Below the pieces are notes generated by a model, which was not told the DNA's origin, searched no databases, and saw nothing but the letters and a program-made list of their open reading frames with translations. A stretch of 64,000 nt of DNA from Adiantum capillus-veneris (lineage: Eukaryota > Streptophyta > Polypodiopsida > Polypodiales > Pteridaceae), in assembly GCA_014529385.2 (NCBI GenBank), contig CM043965.1:16182912-16246911 (forward strand). The letters run 5' to 3'. Positions within the stretch are counted from its first letter, which is position 1. Each line of letters starts with the position of its first letter. Made by a program: the position numbers and the translations under genes. Shown piece after piece: positions 1 through 11,510 of this stretch.

Positions 1-252
1 ACACGCTCGAGAGAACTCGTGCACTTGGTCTTGGCGACATCGGGTACACTTGGGACAGTCATGGGCATCACCGGAAAACGTCTTCTTTGCAGGTGATCCT
101 TTTATAGCCCTTGGCCACGGCAAAAATAGCTCAGCGCAGGCTGCTCGCGTAGAGGTCGCGACTGTTTTTTTTTTTTTCTTTTGCTTCGTTGTTCTGCCAG
201 AAAAAGAGAGAGAAAAATCGCTGGCTGGTTTATATTGCTTCATTTAATCATA
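1..252. other. Unassigned sequence at window start
   Basis: No coding region or recognisable element. It contains a T tract at about 165-178. Confidence 0.4.
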
Positions 253-298
253 GGCTGCCCACTTATTAAGTGGGCAGCCGGTCACCACTAAAAGTGGT
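253..298. repeat. Two adjacent short hairpins
   Basis: Positions 253-279 form a perfect inverted repeat with 12-bp arms (GGCTGCCCACTT and its complement) around a 3-base loop. A second, smaller one (ACCACT/AGTGGT) lies at 284-298. Their role is unknown; they could be a transposon end or a cruciform-forming site. Confidence 0.7.
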
Positions 299-569
299 AT
301 GAATCTGTCCAAAAACTCAATAAAACCTTATAAGTTAGAAACAATGCTTTCACAGCACTTCCCAGGCGTTCCTGGATGCAATCACATGCACAGTTGCAAT
401 GCAGACATAGACTTCCTCGCGGGAAAGCATCTTCTTTCCCGAAAGGCAATCTTGCTTTCTCAAAAAGCATCTGCTTTTCCTCAAAGTTTCCTCTGAACCC
501 ATCTTCATTCAAGTGCTTGCTTTTCCTTGTGCACAATACCAACACAGTTCGGAATTTCCTTCTGACTAT

Positions 570-991
570 GGATATTCCCTTTCCGATGCACCCGTCACCC
601 ACCTTGTGACGCATCAGGAATACCCATCACCTAGTCCTTTCCTACCGAACTTACGGTACAATCTCCTTCGCGATGCTCTATGTCACCCATCCTATGACGC
701 ATCAGAGATGTCCGTTCCCGGATGGTCGGATACTTCTTTCCGATGCTCCATGTCACCCATCCGTTGTGACACATCAGAAGTACCCGTTCCTGGTGGACTT
801 ATAGATATTCCGGTTCACAGTTCTTCCGTCATTACTTTGAATGATGCACTAGGAATACTCTGTACTCGGATGTCTCCAGTGAGAAAAACCCTCTCACTAA
901 TAATTCATTTAGAATTATTTTTCCTTTGTGTTCCAAGCGAGAAAACCCTCTCACTTATAAATCCAATAATTCATTTAGAATTATTTTCCTG
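570..991. repeat. Degenerate direct repeats
   Basis: A unit built around GATGC-YCYATGTCACCCATCC and GACGCATCAG recurs near 586, 673 and 742. A second pair, GAGAAAACCCTCTCACT followed by AATTCATTTAGAATTA, lies at about 880-926 and 939-991. The ORFs that cross this stretch have no recognisable domain, so I read it as repetitive non-coding DNA. Confidence 0.6.
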
Positions 992-1013
992 TTAGATAAA
1001 GCCAATTTAGCAA

Positions 1014-1412
1014 CAGTTCCCACCAACTTATGGGACCCCATCCGATGGGGCCCAAGTGGCTAGGATTAGAATAAAGTAGAACCAAGACACAGACTTGCGT
1101 AGCAACTGATGATGTGGCAGGACAATACGGACACCCTCGAATCGCGTTGTAGGCTACTGATATGGCAAGTATACGGAGCTCCTCAGTAGAAGAAGTTCTC
1201 ACCAATTTACAAGTCCTCGCCGAGTGGGCCTAATTTTAAAGAAGTTCCCACCAACTTATGGGACCCCGTTCGATGGGCCCAAAGTGGCTAGGATTAAAAT
1301 AAAGTAGGACCAAAACACACAGAAGACTTGCGTAGCAGCTAATGACGTGGCTGGACAATACGGACACCCACAAATCGTGTTGCATGTTGATGACGTGGCA
1401 GGTGTACGGAGT
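1014..1412. repeat. Pair of about 160-bp direct repeats
   Basis: The block starting AGTTCCCACCAACTTATGGG at 1014 is repeated from 1243. Both copies continue through GTGGCTAGGATTA, AATAAAGTAG, ACTTGCGTAGCA and GGACAATACGGACACCC. A linker of about 70 bp separates them. Together with the duplication at 1617-1792 this could be part of a retrotransposon LTR, but no primer site or partner LTR is visible. Confidence 0.65.
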
Positions 1413-1616
1413 TCCGCGTTTTATGTTGATGAGTTGACAGTTGTACGGTTTTTTGTGAAACTTGCTGGCAACTTTAGACGTCAGCTTTTGGGACTAATGC
1501 TTTTAGAACTTGAAGCTTTCCACGTAACTGCTTTTGAGAGGCCAAAGGCCTTTAAATATGTGCCCTGGGCTCTTACTCTAGCATTCTACCCAGTGGGAGA
1601 AGCAGAGCAAAGCCGC

Positions 1617-1792
1617 AAGGATTGTACCTGGTTGAAGCAATATAAAGAAATACGGAAAGAGGCAGCAAGGTTTGGGGTCAGTGCTCTCTTGGGGTGGGAA
1701 CTCCAAGGATTGTACCTTGTTGAAGCAATATAAAGAAATGCGGAAAGGGGCAGCAAGGTTTGGGGGCAGTGCTCTCTTGGGGTGGGAACTCC
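1617..1792. repeat. Tandem duplication, 2 x 88 bp
   Basis: Unit 1 is 1617-1704 and unit 2 is 1705-1792. They are nearly identical, both starting AAGGATTGTACC and ending GGGGTGGGAACTCC. The few substitutions suggest a fairly recent duplication. Confidence 0.85.
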
Positions 1793-3132
1793 GCCACTCC
1801 CCATCTCGTGTGTCGTGTATCTCTTTCAGTTCAGTTGTTATTTGAAGTGGTCAAGTCTGTTCTTTTCCGTTGGCACGTGGTGCCCGTCCCGTTCAGTTGG
1901 ATCTTTGACGCCGATTACGACAGTCTCAGCTTTGCTTTTCAGGCTACATGAGGGGACGTTGGAGGATTCAAAGAACGCTATAGCTACCATTAAGCTTGGA
2001 GCAGAGAGGTTAGTTGCTACTCACCAACGCCATTCAACCATCTATGCGGCCATGGAGGGATGCTTGTGTGTTGCTTAGAGCGCAATAGCGGACTGCGATG
2101 CTACAATCTTTGCTTTGCGCTAGGCCTTGAGAGTGAAATCTCAAATCATGGACGATTTTAAGAAATGGTATCACAAGGATATATGGGGGCTCAGCAACTG
2201 CACACCAAAGATTACCATACCCAGGCTGCTATGGGATACGCGTGGATTGGTCCAGTGAGATAGGTACAGACTCCTATGGGTTATGGGTAGTTAGGTCCTT
2301 CTACACAGTTTATGGGACGTATGGTCATAAACTTCACTTCATAATTGCCTTCTTTTACATGTCTATCATGGCTCACCACGTAAGGGAGAAAGATAATTCA
2401 AACTTTCAAGCGGACGCCTCATGCATATTCTAATGGTCCAAACCATTTTTTACAAAGACAAAAGAACCTAAAACATCTTGTGACCCTTCGAAACAAAACC
2501 AAGAAATGCTATTTCTTTCAAATTATTTTTGAGGAAAGGAATCTATGCTTAGTGCTAAACAAAAATTAGCCATTTTGTTAAACTGCCAATTTAAAGGGCC
2601 CTCAAAGACCGTAATGAAGTCTAACTGCTTGAGCTCGCTTGCTTTCACTCTTGAGTTGATTCGTGGTCAGTCCTCAATGATCCAAAATTTTCTTCCCTTG
2701 AGAAGTGAAGATTGGCATAACAGCTTCATCCGTTCATGTTTTGTCCTTGAAAGTGAGTATACAATGCTCAAGTGGCACACGCATATGCATATCCTTGATC
2801 CAATAGTTTTGATCTTAATGAACACAAGATGAAGAATGTCATTGAGCTTGGTGATTGCTTCTTCAATTATGCCATCGCTGGTGCACCATGGTGAGTGGAG
2901 CCCGCCAATTTTTACCTTGAGGCCGAGAAAATTCTTGTAGCCAACTCCTATGATTGATCATACGACTCCACCTTCGGAGGTAGACAGTGGACACTTCGGG
3001 TGCTACAGTGGTGACGACTCTCTCTTGGTTGACACTATCGTGAGAGTTGAGCTCAACATCTTTGTGTTGTAGATATGCAGTTCCTTTCAGCTGTGTTAGT
3101 ACACAGAGAAGTTTCCGTTCACAGATTTTAGT
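1793..3132. other. Unassigned intergenic sequence
   Basis: No coding region with a recognisable domain. The open frames at 1760-2078, 2242-2433 and 2545-2832 are short and show no family resemblance. I see nothing further that I can support. Confidence 0.4.
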
Positions 3133-3548
3133 CATAGTTATCGGGGAACGCCCCTTAGCCCCCGTTTCGGCGTTCCGGGGGGCAATTCTCTTCCCGAACG
3201 TTCTGGAACGTCCCGGAATGTCTGACATTCCGGGTGGCCAATGCAAACCGGAACGGCCGTTCCGGAACATTCCGAAACGCCCCCGGACCGTTCCGGAATG
3301 CCCCTGGAACGGCCAACGGTTACAAACAAATTTGGCAAAAATTGAAAAAATTGAAGTAAATGTTTGGGCTTCTTTTGAAAGTGTGCAAGGCCTCAAGGAC
3401 TCATAAAATGCACCCCCCTTCCCCTTTCTCTTCACAAGCTAATCCTCAAGGCTCAAGCTCTCCCTCTCACTCTCAAGACTCACTCTCTCAAGGCTCAAGG
3501 CTTCAAGCCTTCAAGCTCTCTTCCTCTCCCTCCCACTCTCTCAAATCT

Positions 3549-3604
<56 letters not shown>

Positions 3605-3832
3605 TCATCTAGTCATAGCAAGGTTGAATGGTCTTCAAAACGAGTTTTTTGTGAGTATTAGAGTCAAAGCACTCTAATACTCCTTGTATTTAAACACAAG
3701 GAGCTAAAAATTGCACTATTTGGGTGTTTTTTTACCTCCCGTTCCGCGACGTTCCCGTTCCGGACCCCTAGCCATTCCCCCGTTCCGCGGGGATCCCGTT
3801 GCCGTTCCCGTTCCGCGTTCCGGGTAACTATG
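3133..3832. mobile_element. Non-autonomous DNA element with GTTCCG subterminal repeats
   Basis: The left end reads CATAGTTATCGGGGAACGCC (3133). The complement of the right end, finishing at 3832, reads CATAGTTACCCGGAACGCGG, so the two ends form an imperfect terminal inverted repeat. The first 200 bp and last 110 bp are packed with GTTCCG and CGGAAC in both orientations, the usual look of subterminal transposase-binding repeats. The middle is a CT-rich tract with no coding sequence. A clean target duplication is not resolved, so the superfamily is open; hAT-like is possible. Confidence 0.55.
3558..3601. repeat. (CT)n microsatellite
   Basis: About 22 uninterrupted CT dinucleotides, flanked by a longer degenerate CT-rich tract from about 3410. 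Confidence 0.95.
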
Positions 3833-4484
3833 AAATTTTTAGTGTCTTCTCTCACCGAGACGGGCAGTGGTTTTGTGGCGGGCAAACTGTAGCAGGGCTA
3901 TAGTATCACTTGCACTGGACAGACAATTATAATTGGTCTTGGGTTCACACTCGGTGGACTCGTTCGTGCAATGACATGTGGTAGACTAAGGGAGTGGTGG
4001 TCTAGTAGACACCGTGGCAAGTTCACCGCCACCACAGTTTAGAGATAGACAAAACTGGACTATGAGATATTTTGTTAGCCGTTGGCTGCTCTTTATGGTT
4101 GTATATATGCTTAGTTGGTTCTAGTTGTCGGATGCATCATACTTTCTATGAGTCTAGGGTCTAGAATCTTGAGTCTTGTGCTCAAGCCTCAGTTTAGCAC
4201 TTGTACTCTCCCCGTACAGATGGAGCCTTGACACCCCCATTGTACATGTGAGTCCAGGCTTGGAGCTGAGTGTGCTGTCAGCAGCTAGAGTTTGTACTGG
4301 TTCACGAGTTAGTCAAGTTCCATTGTGCTTGGTGTCTACTGTTGAGTCATTTGAGTTGTTTTTTCTTCCATTGCTATATAGTGTTTATTCTGTTTGGAGT
4401 GAGATTTCCTGCACATTGCACTAAGAGGCACTCACATTAGAGAGCATGACATACTTTTCCAGCTACACAGTTGTTCTTAACCTT
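3833..4484. other. Unassigned; possible LTR remnant
   Basis: No coding sequence recognised. From about 4075 (TGTTAGCCG...) the composition and a TATATA stretch near 4105 resemble the start of a plant LTR. I found no paired copy, primer-binding site or target duplication. The helicase pseudogene next to it stops at its right edge, so this DNA may have arrived with the event that cut it off. Confidence 0.25.
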
Positions 4485-7400
4485 TAATTCCTATTCCCCC
4501 TCTGATCGGTGTACACCTGATAGCACTTTCTTGGTCCCATTCTACTTGCTCACCGTGCTCTTTGCTTTGTAGAAGCTTGAGAAATGGGCGTGATGACAAG
4601 TGAATATAACCCAAGCTTGGGATTAAAGGCATTCGGCTTAGCAAAACCTAGATCTATTACATAATAGATTTCATCAATGGCTAAAGATGCCTCTGCAATG
4701 TTAATTGCAACCACCACTTTCCTTGTTCCTATGGGTGCTGGGTCAAAAATCCTTTTCTACATTTCACTAGGAAGGGCACTATAAACTAGACATTGGGACC
4801 CAACCAATTCATTTTCTCCTACAAGATCTGGTAAGCTGTATCAAATTCTTTCTTTGTTGGAAAAAGAGAAAGATATCACCTTTAGACTCAGTTAAATATA
4901 TCCACATAATAGTAATAAGTGTAGCGTCTAGAGATAGTCATTCTTTGGTTGCTTTGTATAAAGAATCTTGATAGGAAACATTCTTCCTGGAACAATGAAA
5001 ATGTTACAATCAAAAAGTACCCAGAAATCTTCTCAGCATTAAGGGTAGCTGAGGTGACTAAAAGCAAAACTTTTTCCGCCTTACGAGGTCCTTCGGCAGC
5101 CCAAAGTAGACATCAGTGTGTCTTTTTCTTTCATGTGCTTCATCAAGCATGATGACTGAGTACGCTGAGAGCTGGCTGCTGGCTATATCCAGAAGCACTT
5201 CTCTGAGAAACAGTCCATCAGTCATATACTTTGACTACTATGTCATTCTTGTTGCAACTTTCATCAAAGTACATAGTGATGGCAGAGTGCCGTCAGCTCA
5301 GCACCCTTCAAAGGAGGCCAAGAAAAGAACCAATCAGTAAAAACCACTATCGACCATTTGTGCTCACTGCTAATCTGTGACAAGAAATTGGAATAGCTCT
5401 CCTCTTGATTTCCCTATAGGGACAATAGGCAAGCTACAAGTGATTTTAAAACCACGTAAACCAAGCCCAAATAATCCCCTTTGGGAAGTAGTCGGCGGAT
5501 GATCACGTGGCGACTCCACATCACCGCCACAAGGGATCTAGTGGCCGGTTCACCACCTTGACATCCCCAATTATCCCATCTTGGTTCATACCTGTAAACG
5601 CAACAAAAAATTCAGCCCTAATTTGTCCATGTTCCAGATGGTCAATCGCGATGAAAATTATATGGGCACGTGTGCAATCTCCTGTACTATCATCCCGGAG
5701 AGTTAGATAACTTCTGGTGCGGTGAGATTTGAGTAAAATACAAAAACACCATTTCAGCCCTATATGTTGGTGAACTTCACAACAATTCAAGCACATCCGC
5801 GTTATCCACATCATTAATGTCGTTCTCCTCTTCATCTTTGCATGAGGTTGACTTTGAAACCATCTTGCTCTACTATTGAAGGATTGGATTGTTTGAACAA
5901 TTGATTGAGCTCTGATACCATTGAAACCTTTTTGTACGTTAAGGACATATGGTGAATCACAATAGCAGACAATTCAACTTGGGGGGGGAGAGAGACAAGA
6001 AGGCGGAGTTCCTTCCCTAGATGTGTTGGCCCTCAAGATAAGCACCCCCGAAGGGGATTTCTTCTATATTGCAAAAGATGGCCAATACAAGTTGTTGTCA
6101 CAAGTGCTCAAGGCCTTCTTGATCATTACAAGTGCTGAAGCCTTTGTCGTCTTCAAGAAAGCTCAAAGCCTTGGTCATCTTCACCAAATGCTCAAAGAGA
6201 GAGATCGCCCAAACACTGATGATCAATTTTTTCCTCCTTACATGCCCTCGAAGGTGTCTTTATATAGGTACTGGCCTAGCCTTTTGAGTGCCCCTGACTC
6301 TTGGCTTTTCAATTGTCTGACCTTTTGGCTTTTCATTTGTCCTACCTTTGGCTTTTCATTTATAAGACCTTTGGCTTTTCAATTATCCAATCCCTTGGCT
6401 TATTAAAAAAAGGGCGCCCCACCTTAAGGGCTGATTTGTGACAACTTTGTCAAGCCCCGTATTGTGTTACCAACCTCTTCACCAAGCCTGCAACCAAATT
6501 CATTAGCAACCCTTTTGGCGATAAGACATTGCAACCACTGTTCGAGGTTGTGTGCAGCCAATCTTTCCTTTTGTTGTGTAGCCCTGCTTCTGCTAGATAT
6601 TGTGTAACTTGTGTAGTTTCTCTGAACCAGATTCTCCCATCATGACTAAAACCTGGTTCTCATGGACTGCTCTAAGCAGCTCATTTTTCAGCTCTTGTAA
6701 ACATGATAACTTTGTCTTTGCTCGTGTATTGGTAGCTTTGACGGCTGGTCAAATGTGGGTGCCTTACCAAATGCATCTTTTTTCCACTCCGGCATGTCAT
6801 ACGCAGAGAGTAGGATCCTGGGCAAGATGCTCTCCTGCATGGGATCTTCCCACAAACGATTCAGATCCTTTGGGATGGGATCAAGCATGGTCCTTTGTTG
6901 CTGCTCTTGCAACCCTCTCCTCTCTTTGGCTAAAGCAGTATGTGTCATTAGCTCTCGGAATTGAACCATTTGGATTTCTCACAATTTTCACAAGTGACAC
7001 ATTAATAGAGTACCTCGTTTGCCCTCTTCAGAAGGTTGGTTCATCCTCATTGAGCTCGATTTCGAGCTCCTCTCCAACTCCTTTGTCTTGATACAAGAGA
7101 GCTTCCCGTCTCTCAAGGGAACCCATTCTCTTTAGTGGTTGCCTAGAAGAGCCATTTTCGTTCTCCTCTGTGATGATAATCCCAGAAAGCCGTTTGTGAC
7201 CTGTTGAAGGCTGAATCATACAAGAGGGATTAGATTCCTCATCAAAGAGCTTCTTTTCATCGGTAGATGATCTTGTGCTGTCTTTTGGTCCACCTCCCTC
7301 ATGGGAAGGCTAATTTTATTCTCAGTCATGGAAACAACTGTAACCTATACTCTTGATCATACATGTGACAATTTGTGAGACACACACAATCCCTTCCTTT

Positions 7401-8055
7401 CAATCACGAAAGCCCGCAAGCTGTGCAAAGCAGCCATGATCCATGACACGTGAAACCGTATTTCAGTAAACATTGAACAGCTCAAGTTTTTGTGGTTGAT
7501 GCCCTTTGAAGAGTTCGGGTTTCTATCATCTGGATCCATCCTGATCTCCATCATTGTGTCGATCATGTCTAGTGTGGTCTTCATCATCATCTCTTGTGCG
7601 ACTTCTGCCATCATGTCGGCTGTCGCGTTCAATTCTGCTGTCATGTCTACCATCACCACTGCTTCTGTGCTGTTCCTCTTCTTTCATCTTAGCCTCATGC
7701 TCAAGTTCGTTTTGCAGATCTTCGAATCTCCCTCTTTCATTAGGGACAGAAAGCATAGGGAAGGCTGAATCTGAATGCTTACTTCTGTGTTTCCCTTGTC
7801 TTCAGTCTTGCTTTTAGGCTTTTAGGGCGAAGAACGGCATGAATGCTGGTGAGCACACTTTTGACGAAATACTTAGGAAGCTAAGTGCCACTCTCTATGA
7901 GGCTTTCAGCAACGTTTCCTGCTGCTCTCTCTGTTGGACGAGATCGATGATGAGCTGTGCTAACACTTTGTCAGAACAGCCGATGTTGGCTTCCAGCTCT
8001 GTGCAGACCTTCAAAATGAGGGACAAGTACTATAAAGCTTTCGTCGCCGTTCTGC
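4485..8055 (-). pseudogene. DEAH-box pre-mRNA splicing helicase (PRP22/DHX8-like), decayed
   Basis: In the parent family this ATP-dependent RNA helicase releases spliced mRNA from the spliceosome. Segments follow the family order on the minus strand. The N-terminal helical part (KVCTELEANIGCSDKVLAQL) is near 8030-7960. An R/D-rich stretch lies at 7756-7500. An S1-type domain (VMDHGCFAQLAGFRD) is near 7450-7300. LKRMGSLERRE is at about 7140, and IPKDLNRLWEDPM with LSAYDMPEWKKDAFGKA at 6880-6750. A broken Walker A and KGIGCTQPR-like stretch (KGKIGCTQPRTVVAMS) is at 6640-6500. [15 protein letters not shown] and [11 protein letters not shown] (motif II) are at 5235-5140, a SAT-like motif near 5060, PGRMFPIKILYTKQP near 5000, and [16 protein letters not shown] plus [10 protein letters not shown] at 4730-4580. 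Stops and frameshifts occur throughout, and the C-terminal HA2/OB part is missing below 4485. No introns are evident, so a retrocopy is possible. Confidence 0.88.
5290..6425 (-). mobile_element. LTR-type insertion inside the helicase pseudogene
   Basis: Helicase homology stops after a VGNTIR-like peptide near 6425 and resumes with [17 protein letters not shown] near 5285, so about 1.1 kb interrupts it. Inside, the minus strand carries TGGTATCAGAGC (5909-5920), the usual copia primer-binding site. One base away lies DNA ending TTTCA (5922) that behaves as an LTR running to about 6425. The internal part (5290-5908) has no recognisable gag or pol, and I see no second LTR. It is probably a truncated or rearranged copia insertion; its exact ends are uncertain. 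Confidence 0.55.
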
Positions 8056-8358
8056 ATGCTTCTTTTTGGTGACATTATGAAAAGAAGAAGATACTGTTAA
8101 CTCAGGCGATTTGGAAAAAAAGAAGCAGATTCAATGACAACGTTCAACGTTGGATTAATTCCCAATTGATGGTTGGGATTGAGGCTAGCCGCTTAATCTT
8201 CTGGTCTCATTTCACAAAACTACATAAGGTTTACCAAGTAAACAGAAAAAAAGGGCTGCTACATGTTTACTCTTTTAAGGAATGCAACTCGCATTATGAT
8301 ATTAAATAAAAACTGGCTTTGATGAGTGTAGTGAGAGTAATGTGCATCTTTGTTTCAG

Positions 8359-8861
8359 GTAGAAATGCATCCCATGTGGCAGCAAAAGCAGTTAAGAGAA
8401 ACCTGTAAGAGGGCCAATGTACACGTAAGTGCATGGTCTCCACTCGGGGCTCCTCGTGAGTCATGGGGCTCCCCAGCAATTTTGGATGAGCCAATCCTTA
8501 AAGAGATTGCAGCAAAACTTGGAAAGACTCCAGCACAGGTCTTTTTCTCGCAAGGAAGGTTTTGGTTGAACCATCTTGTTGAACTCTGAAATACCACCAT
8601 GTTTTCCTGTTTTGTTTTTATTTTTTTTCGTAGGTTGCGTTGAGATGGGGTTTGGATAATGGAGTTAGTGTCTTACCAAAAAGCTTCAACAAAGGAAGGA
8701 TGACAGAGAACTTTCAGGTGTTTGGTTGGTGTCTTAGTGATGAAGATCACAATGCTCTCAGCAGAATCAAACAAAAGAAAAATATTTATGGGACCTCCTA
8801 CTGCCACCCTGAGTTTGGCCCTTATAGAAGTGTTCAAGATTTATGGGATGGAGAAATTTAA
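8359..8861 (+). pseudogene. Aldo-keto reductase, last two exons only
   Basis: Family members are NADPH-dependent cytosolic oxidoreductases of the AKR superfamily (plant AKR4-like). Exon 1 (8359-8538, 60 codons) follows a TTTCAG acceptor and encodes VEMHPMWQQKQLRETCK and SAWSPLGAP. A GT-AG intron runs 8539-8633. Exon 2 (8634-8861) encodes VALRWGLDNGVSVLPKSFNK, the conserved cofactor-binding strand and loop, and ends at the usual C-terminus VQDLWDGEI plus a TAA stop. Both exons are open and the splice phase is correct. The upstream exons with the catalytic Asp, Tyr, Lys and His were not found in the preceding 300 bp, which lead into the helicase pseudogene, so this is most likely a truncated gene copy. 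The subfamily is not resolved. Confidence 0.85.
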
Positions 8862-9481
8862 GCCATACTATTTTTTGGTTACTAATATTATTGACCAAAA
8901 ACTGTACACTAGTATGATGGCACTGATAAGTTTCTCCTTACTACCTGGTGTTCATTGTTTATGGTACATACTTCAATGAAGTTGCATAGCACCGATCCCT
9001 GGCGAAATTTTTAATCATTCAGGGTAATGCAACTGGACTCAATTATCAACAAATGGCCACTTTTAATGTACATAATTCAGCCTAGTATGAACCCTAGAGG
9101 AGGATTTTATGCATAAAATATCAGAGTGCTAGAATTGTAGTTTGTAATAGCGAATAAATGTTTGATCAGTACTAGGCTTCATACCATACCTGCTTTGTCT
9201 TGCAATTTTGCAAATTATGGAGGAATTATTCATTTTTCACGGCATTCTCGGTGCTGTTTTATTTGGTTGGAAATAGCTTGGGCACATTGCTAGGGATCGA
9301 GCTTTAACTCATATCAACACTTAACCACTACTAATTTTGGGATGTGCAAAAACCTCGGAATGCCTCACCCCCTTGCTGCACGGATTCCTTGCAACTCAGG
9401 TGGGGCCGACACCCTAACCAGCATACCGGTGTGCGTCTTCCTGTCCAAGGCACGAGGCCGGGGCCATGGATAAGAAATGCG
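8862..9481. other. 3' flank of the reductase remnant, no gene
   Basis: No coding region is supported. On the minus strand at about 9340-9255 there is a tRNA-like pair, TAGTGGTTAAG and AGCTCGATCCC, resembling Pol III A and B boxes. This could be a decayed SINE, but the evidence is weak. Confidence 0.25.
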
Positions 9482-10289
9482 AATGAAGGTAGTTTAGGCA
9501 AGGAGAGTTGGCCTACGACATGACCCCACAACAAATAAAGCTTTTCCATTTTTCTTCATGACAAACTTGAAAATTTTCCAATTTTAGCTGGTTAAAAATA
9601 CAATAAAGCCCATTTTTTTGAGGACAATGTGTATGACATGCCATCAGCAAATGTTCACTTTTGAGCCATAATTTGCCATAGTTCATAATCATTTATGCAG
9701 AAGGTTCAAATGAGACTCATGCCAAACAATGTGTGAAGACCTTTTTGAAAGAAGAAAACCCCCTAGGGAGTAAGGGCTGGCCATAGGATGTTATTCATTC
9801 AAAATTGTCATAGTTACAAAAGGCCTTGCTTAGTTGCATATAAGACAAATAATTGGTGCATGTGTGACCATGCAGGGAGGCACAATTACGTCAGAAAGCA
9901 ACTGATAAGTATGCACTGCGCAACCATGTCTAAAATGCAACTTGTGGCATTAACCCCAATAGTGAAGGATGGGAGCTGTCACCAACCCAATGAAGAGGTT
10001 AAGTATTGCATATGCAATATGATGACACCGCAACTCAACATTTAATATGCTTTTAAACGGGCATATAATAACAATAATAAATACATGCATTATTGACAAC
10101 CTAGCTGTATAGCTCTAAATAATTACTCCTCTTGAATCATGAATTTTAAACGCATTGTTTGTAAACTAACCTCCAGTTTTTCTTCTTTTATAAAATTTGA
10201 TGCTTCACAACAGCTAGTTTTATTGGATTGTGCCCACATCCACACTTGCATGTCGTAGGCCAACTCTCCTTGCCTAAACTACCTTCATT
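9482..10289. repeat. 41-bp perfect inverted repeat enclosing about 730 bp
   Basis: The arm at 9482-9522 (AATGAAGGTAGTTTAGGCAA and onward) is repeated exactly in reverse complement at 10249-10289. The enclosed DNA has no recognisable gene; the small open frame at 9788-10045 has no family resemblance. The homology stops sharply at both arms, so this could be a small transposon or two insertions of one repeat in opposite orientation. Confidence 0.8.
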
Positions 10290-10394
10290 TACTACAAGAG
10301 GAGACACCTCCCTCTTCCTTGGCAACGAGGTTGTTTGTTAGAATCACCTTGAGGTTTTCAATGTATGCAATATATGTAATGTCCACTACTTTTA

Positions 10395-11190
10395 TTTTGA
10401 GAGAGCCTTAGCAAGAATATGGGCTTGGAAAAGTTGTATGCATGATGGTTATCATTGCTTCCTTTGATGTAGGACTTCTGATACACTTGCACACATGTCT
10501 TTTTTAATTATCTCAGCTGCACTCTTTGATTACTAATTTTCTTGGTAAAATGTGATGGTGCCATATAGTTGTGTGAGTAACATGATGGCAATAGGCTGCT
10601 TGATTGTGTTGATGACTGCTTGAATCCTTGACTAATGGGGTTAGAGTTGGTGCTACAAGTCCTACAATTTGTGACAACATTAATTTGTGGGTAATTGTGT
10701 GGATGTGTGTAGTTCATCCTAGTATGCCTCGACAACAAACTCAATAGCAAGGATATGGGCATGCAAAAGTTGTATGCTAGTGTGTCTATTCACATCAGGC
10801 AATGTAAGCATTGCTTTTAGGTATTTATTTCACTTATTTGTCAAAGTCTCGATAGGGCAATTTACTTAGATGGGTATATATGCAACACATTGCCCCCATC
10901 GTATTCATAATTAGTTATTCATTGCAAAGGTTGGTTGGTTCATGAGCCTCTCTCTCTCTCTCTCTCTCTCTTCCCCCCCGCCCCCCCACAATTGTGTTGA
11001 TGACTACTTGTATCCTTGACTAATGGGGTCAAGGTTGGTTCTACAAGAACAACATTATTGTGGGTAATTTGGTGGATGTGTGCACTTCATCCTAGTATGC
11101 CTAGTTAACATACTCATTAGCAAGGATATGTGCATGCAAAAGGTGTATGCCAATGTGTCTAGTCACTTCAAGCAATGCAAACATTTCCAC
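10395..11190. repeat. Tandem repeat, unit about 390 bp
   Basis: The block beginning TTGTGTTGATGACTGCTTG near 10605 and running through CTTGACTAATGGGGT, TTCATCCTAGTATGCC and AGCAAGGATATGGGCATGCA recurs, diverged, from about 10988 to 11185. A third partial unit (AGCAAGAATATGGGCTTGGA) lies near 10410. Small indels separate the copies. There is no coding content. Confidence 0.7.
10950..10988. repeat. (CT)n and C-rich microsatellite
   Basis: A CT dinucleotide run followed by a C/G homopolymer-like stretch (CCCCCCCGCCCCCCC). It lies just before the second unit of the 390-bp repeat. Confidence 0.9.
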
Positions 11191-11510
11191 ATCATAACAT
11201 GGTTGTACACCTCTTATGTATACGTGTCAAATCCATGTTACCAGCAATTGAGAAGATCTTCCCTTATTTATGGACTTGATACCTTTCTCTTGTGATTGGT
11301 CCCTTGCAATGCCTCGTGTGAATTAAAATCGAGTATTGGGGAACCTTGCTTGCATGATACTTTCAACTTGTTGACTTATTTGCACCCACCCACGTGCACG
11401 CACACATTACCACTTTAAAAACCAATCCCCCTTTGTATCAATCATTTTAGTGGCATTAGGAATATTATAAAGAAAGGAAGTTAGCAGGTTGCTCTTCCTT
11501 TGTCCCAAAA
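11191..11510. other. Unassigned intergenic sequence
   Basis: No coding region or repeat recognised between the 390-bp repeat and the SINE. Confidence 0.4.

Noticed and set aside
3047-3435. Overlapping ORFs on both strands rich in Arg/Pro/Gly
   Set aside because: They result from the GTTCCG repeat array of the DNA element, which lacks stops in several frames.
7490-7768. Plus-strand ORF with hydrophobic stretches
   Set aside because: It is the antisense of the R/D-rich region of the helicase pseudogene.
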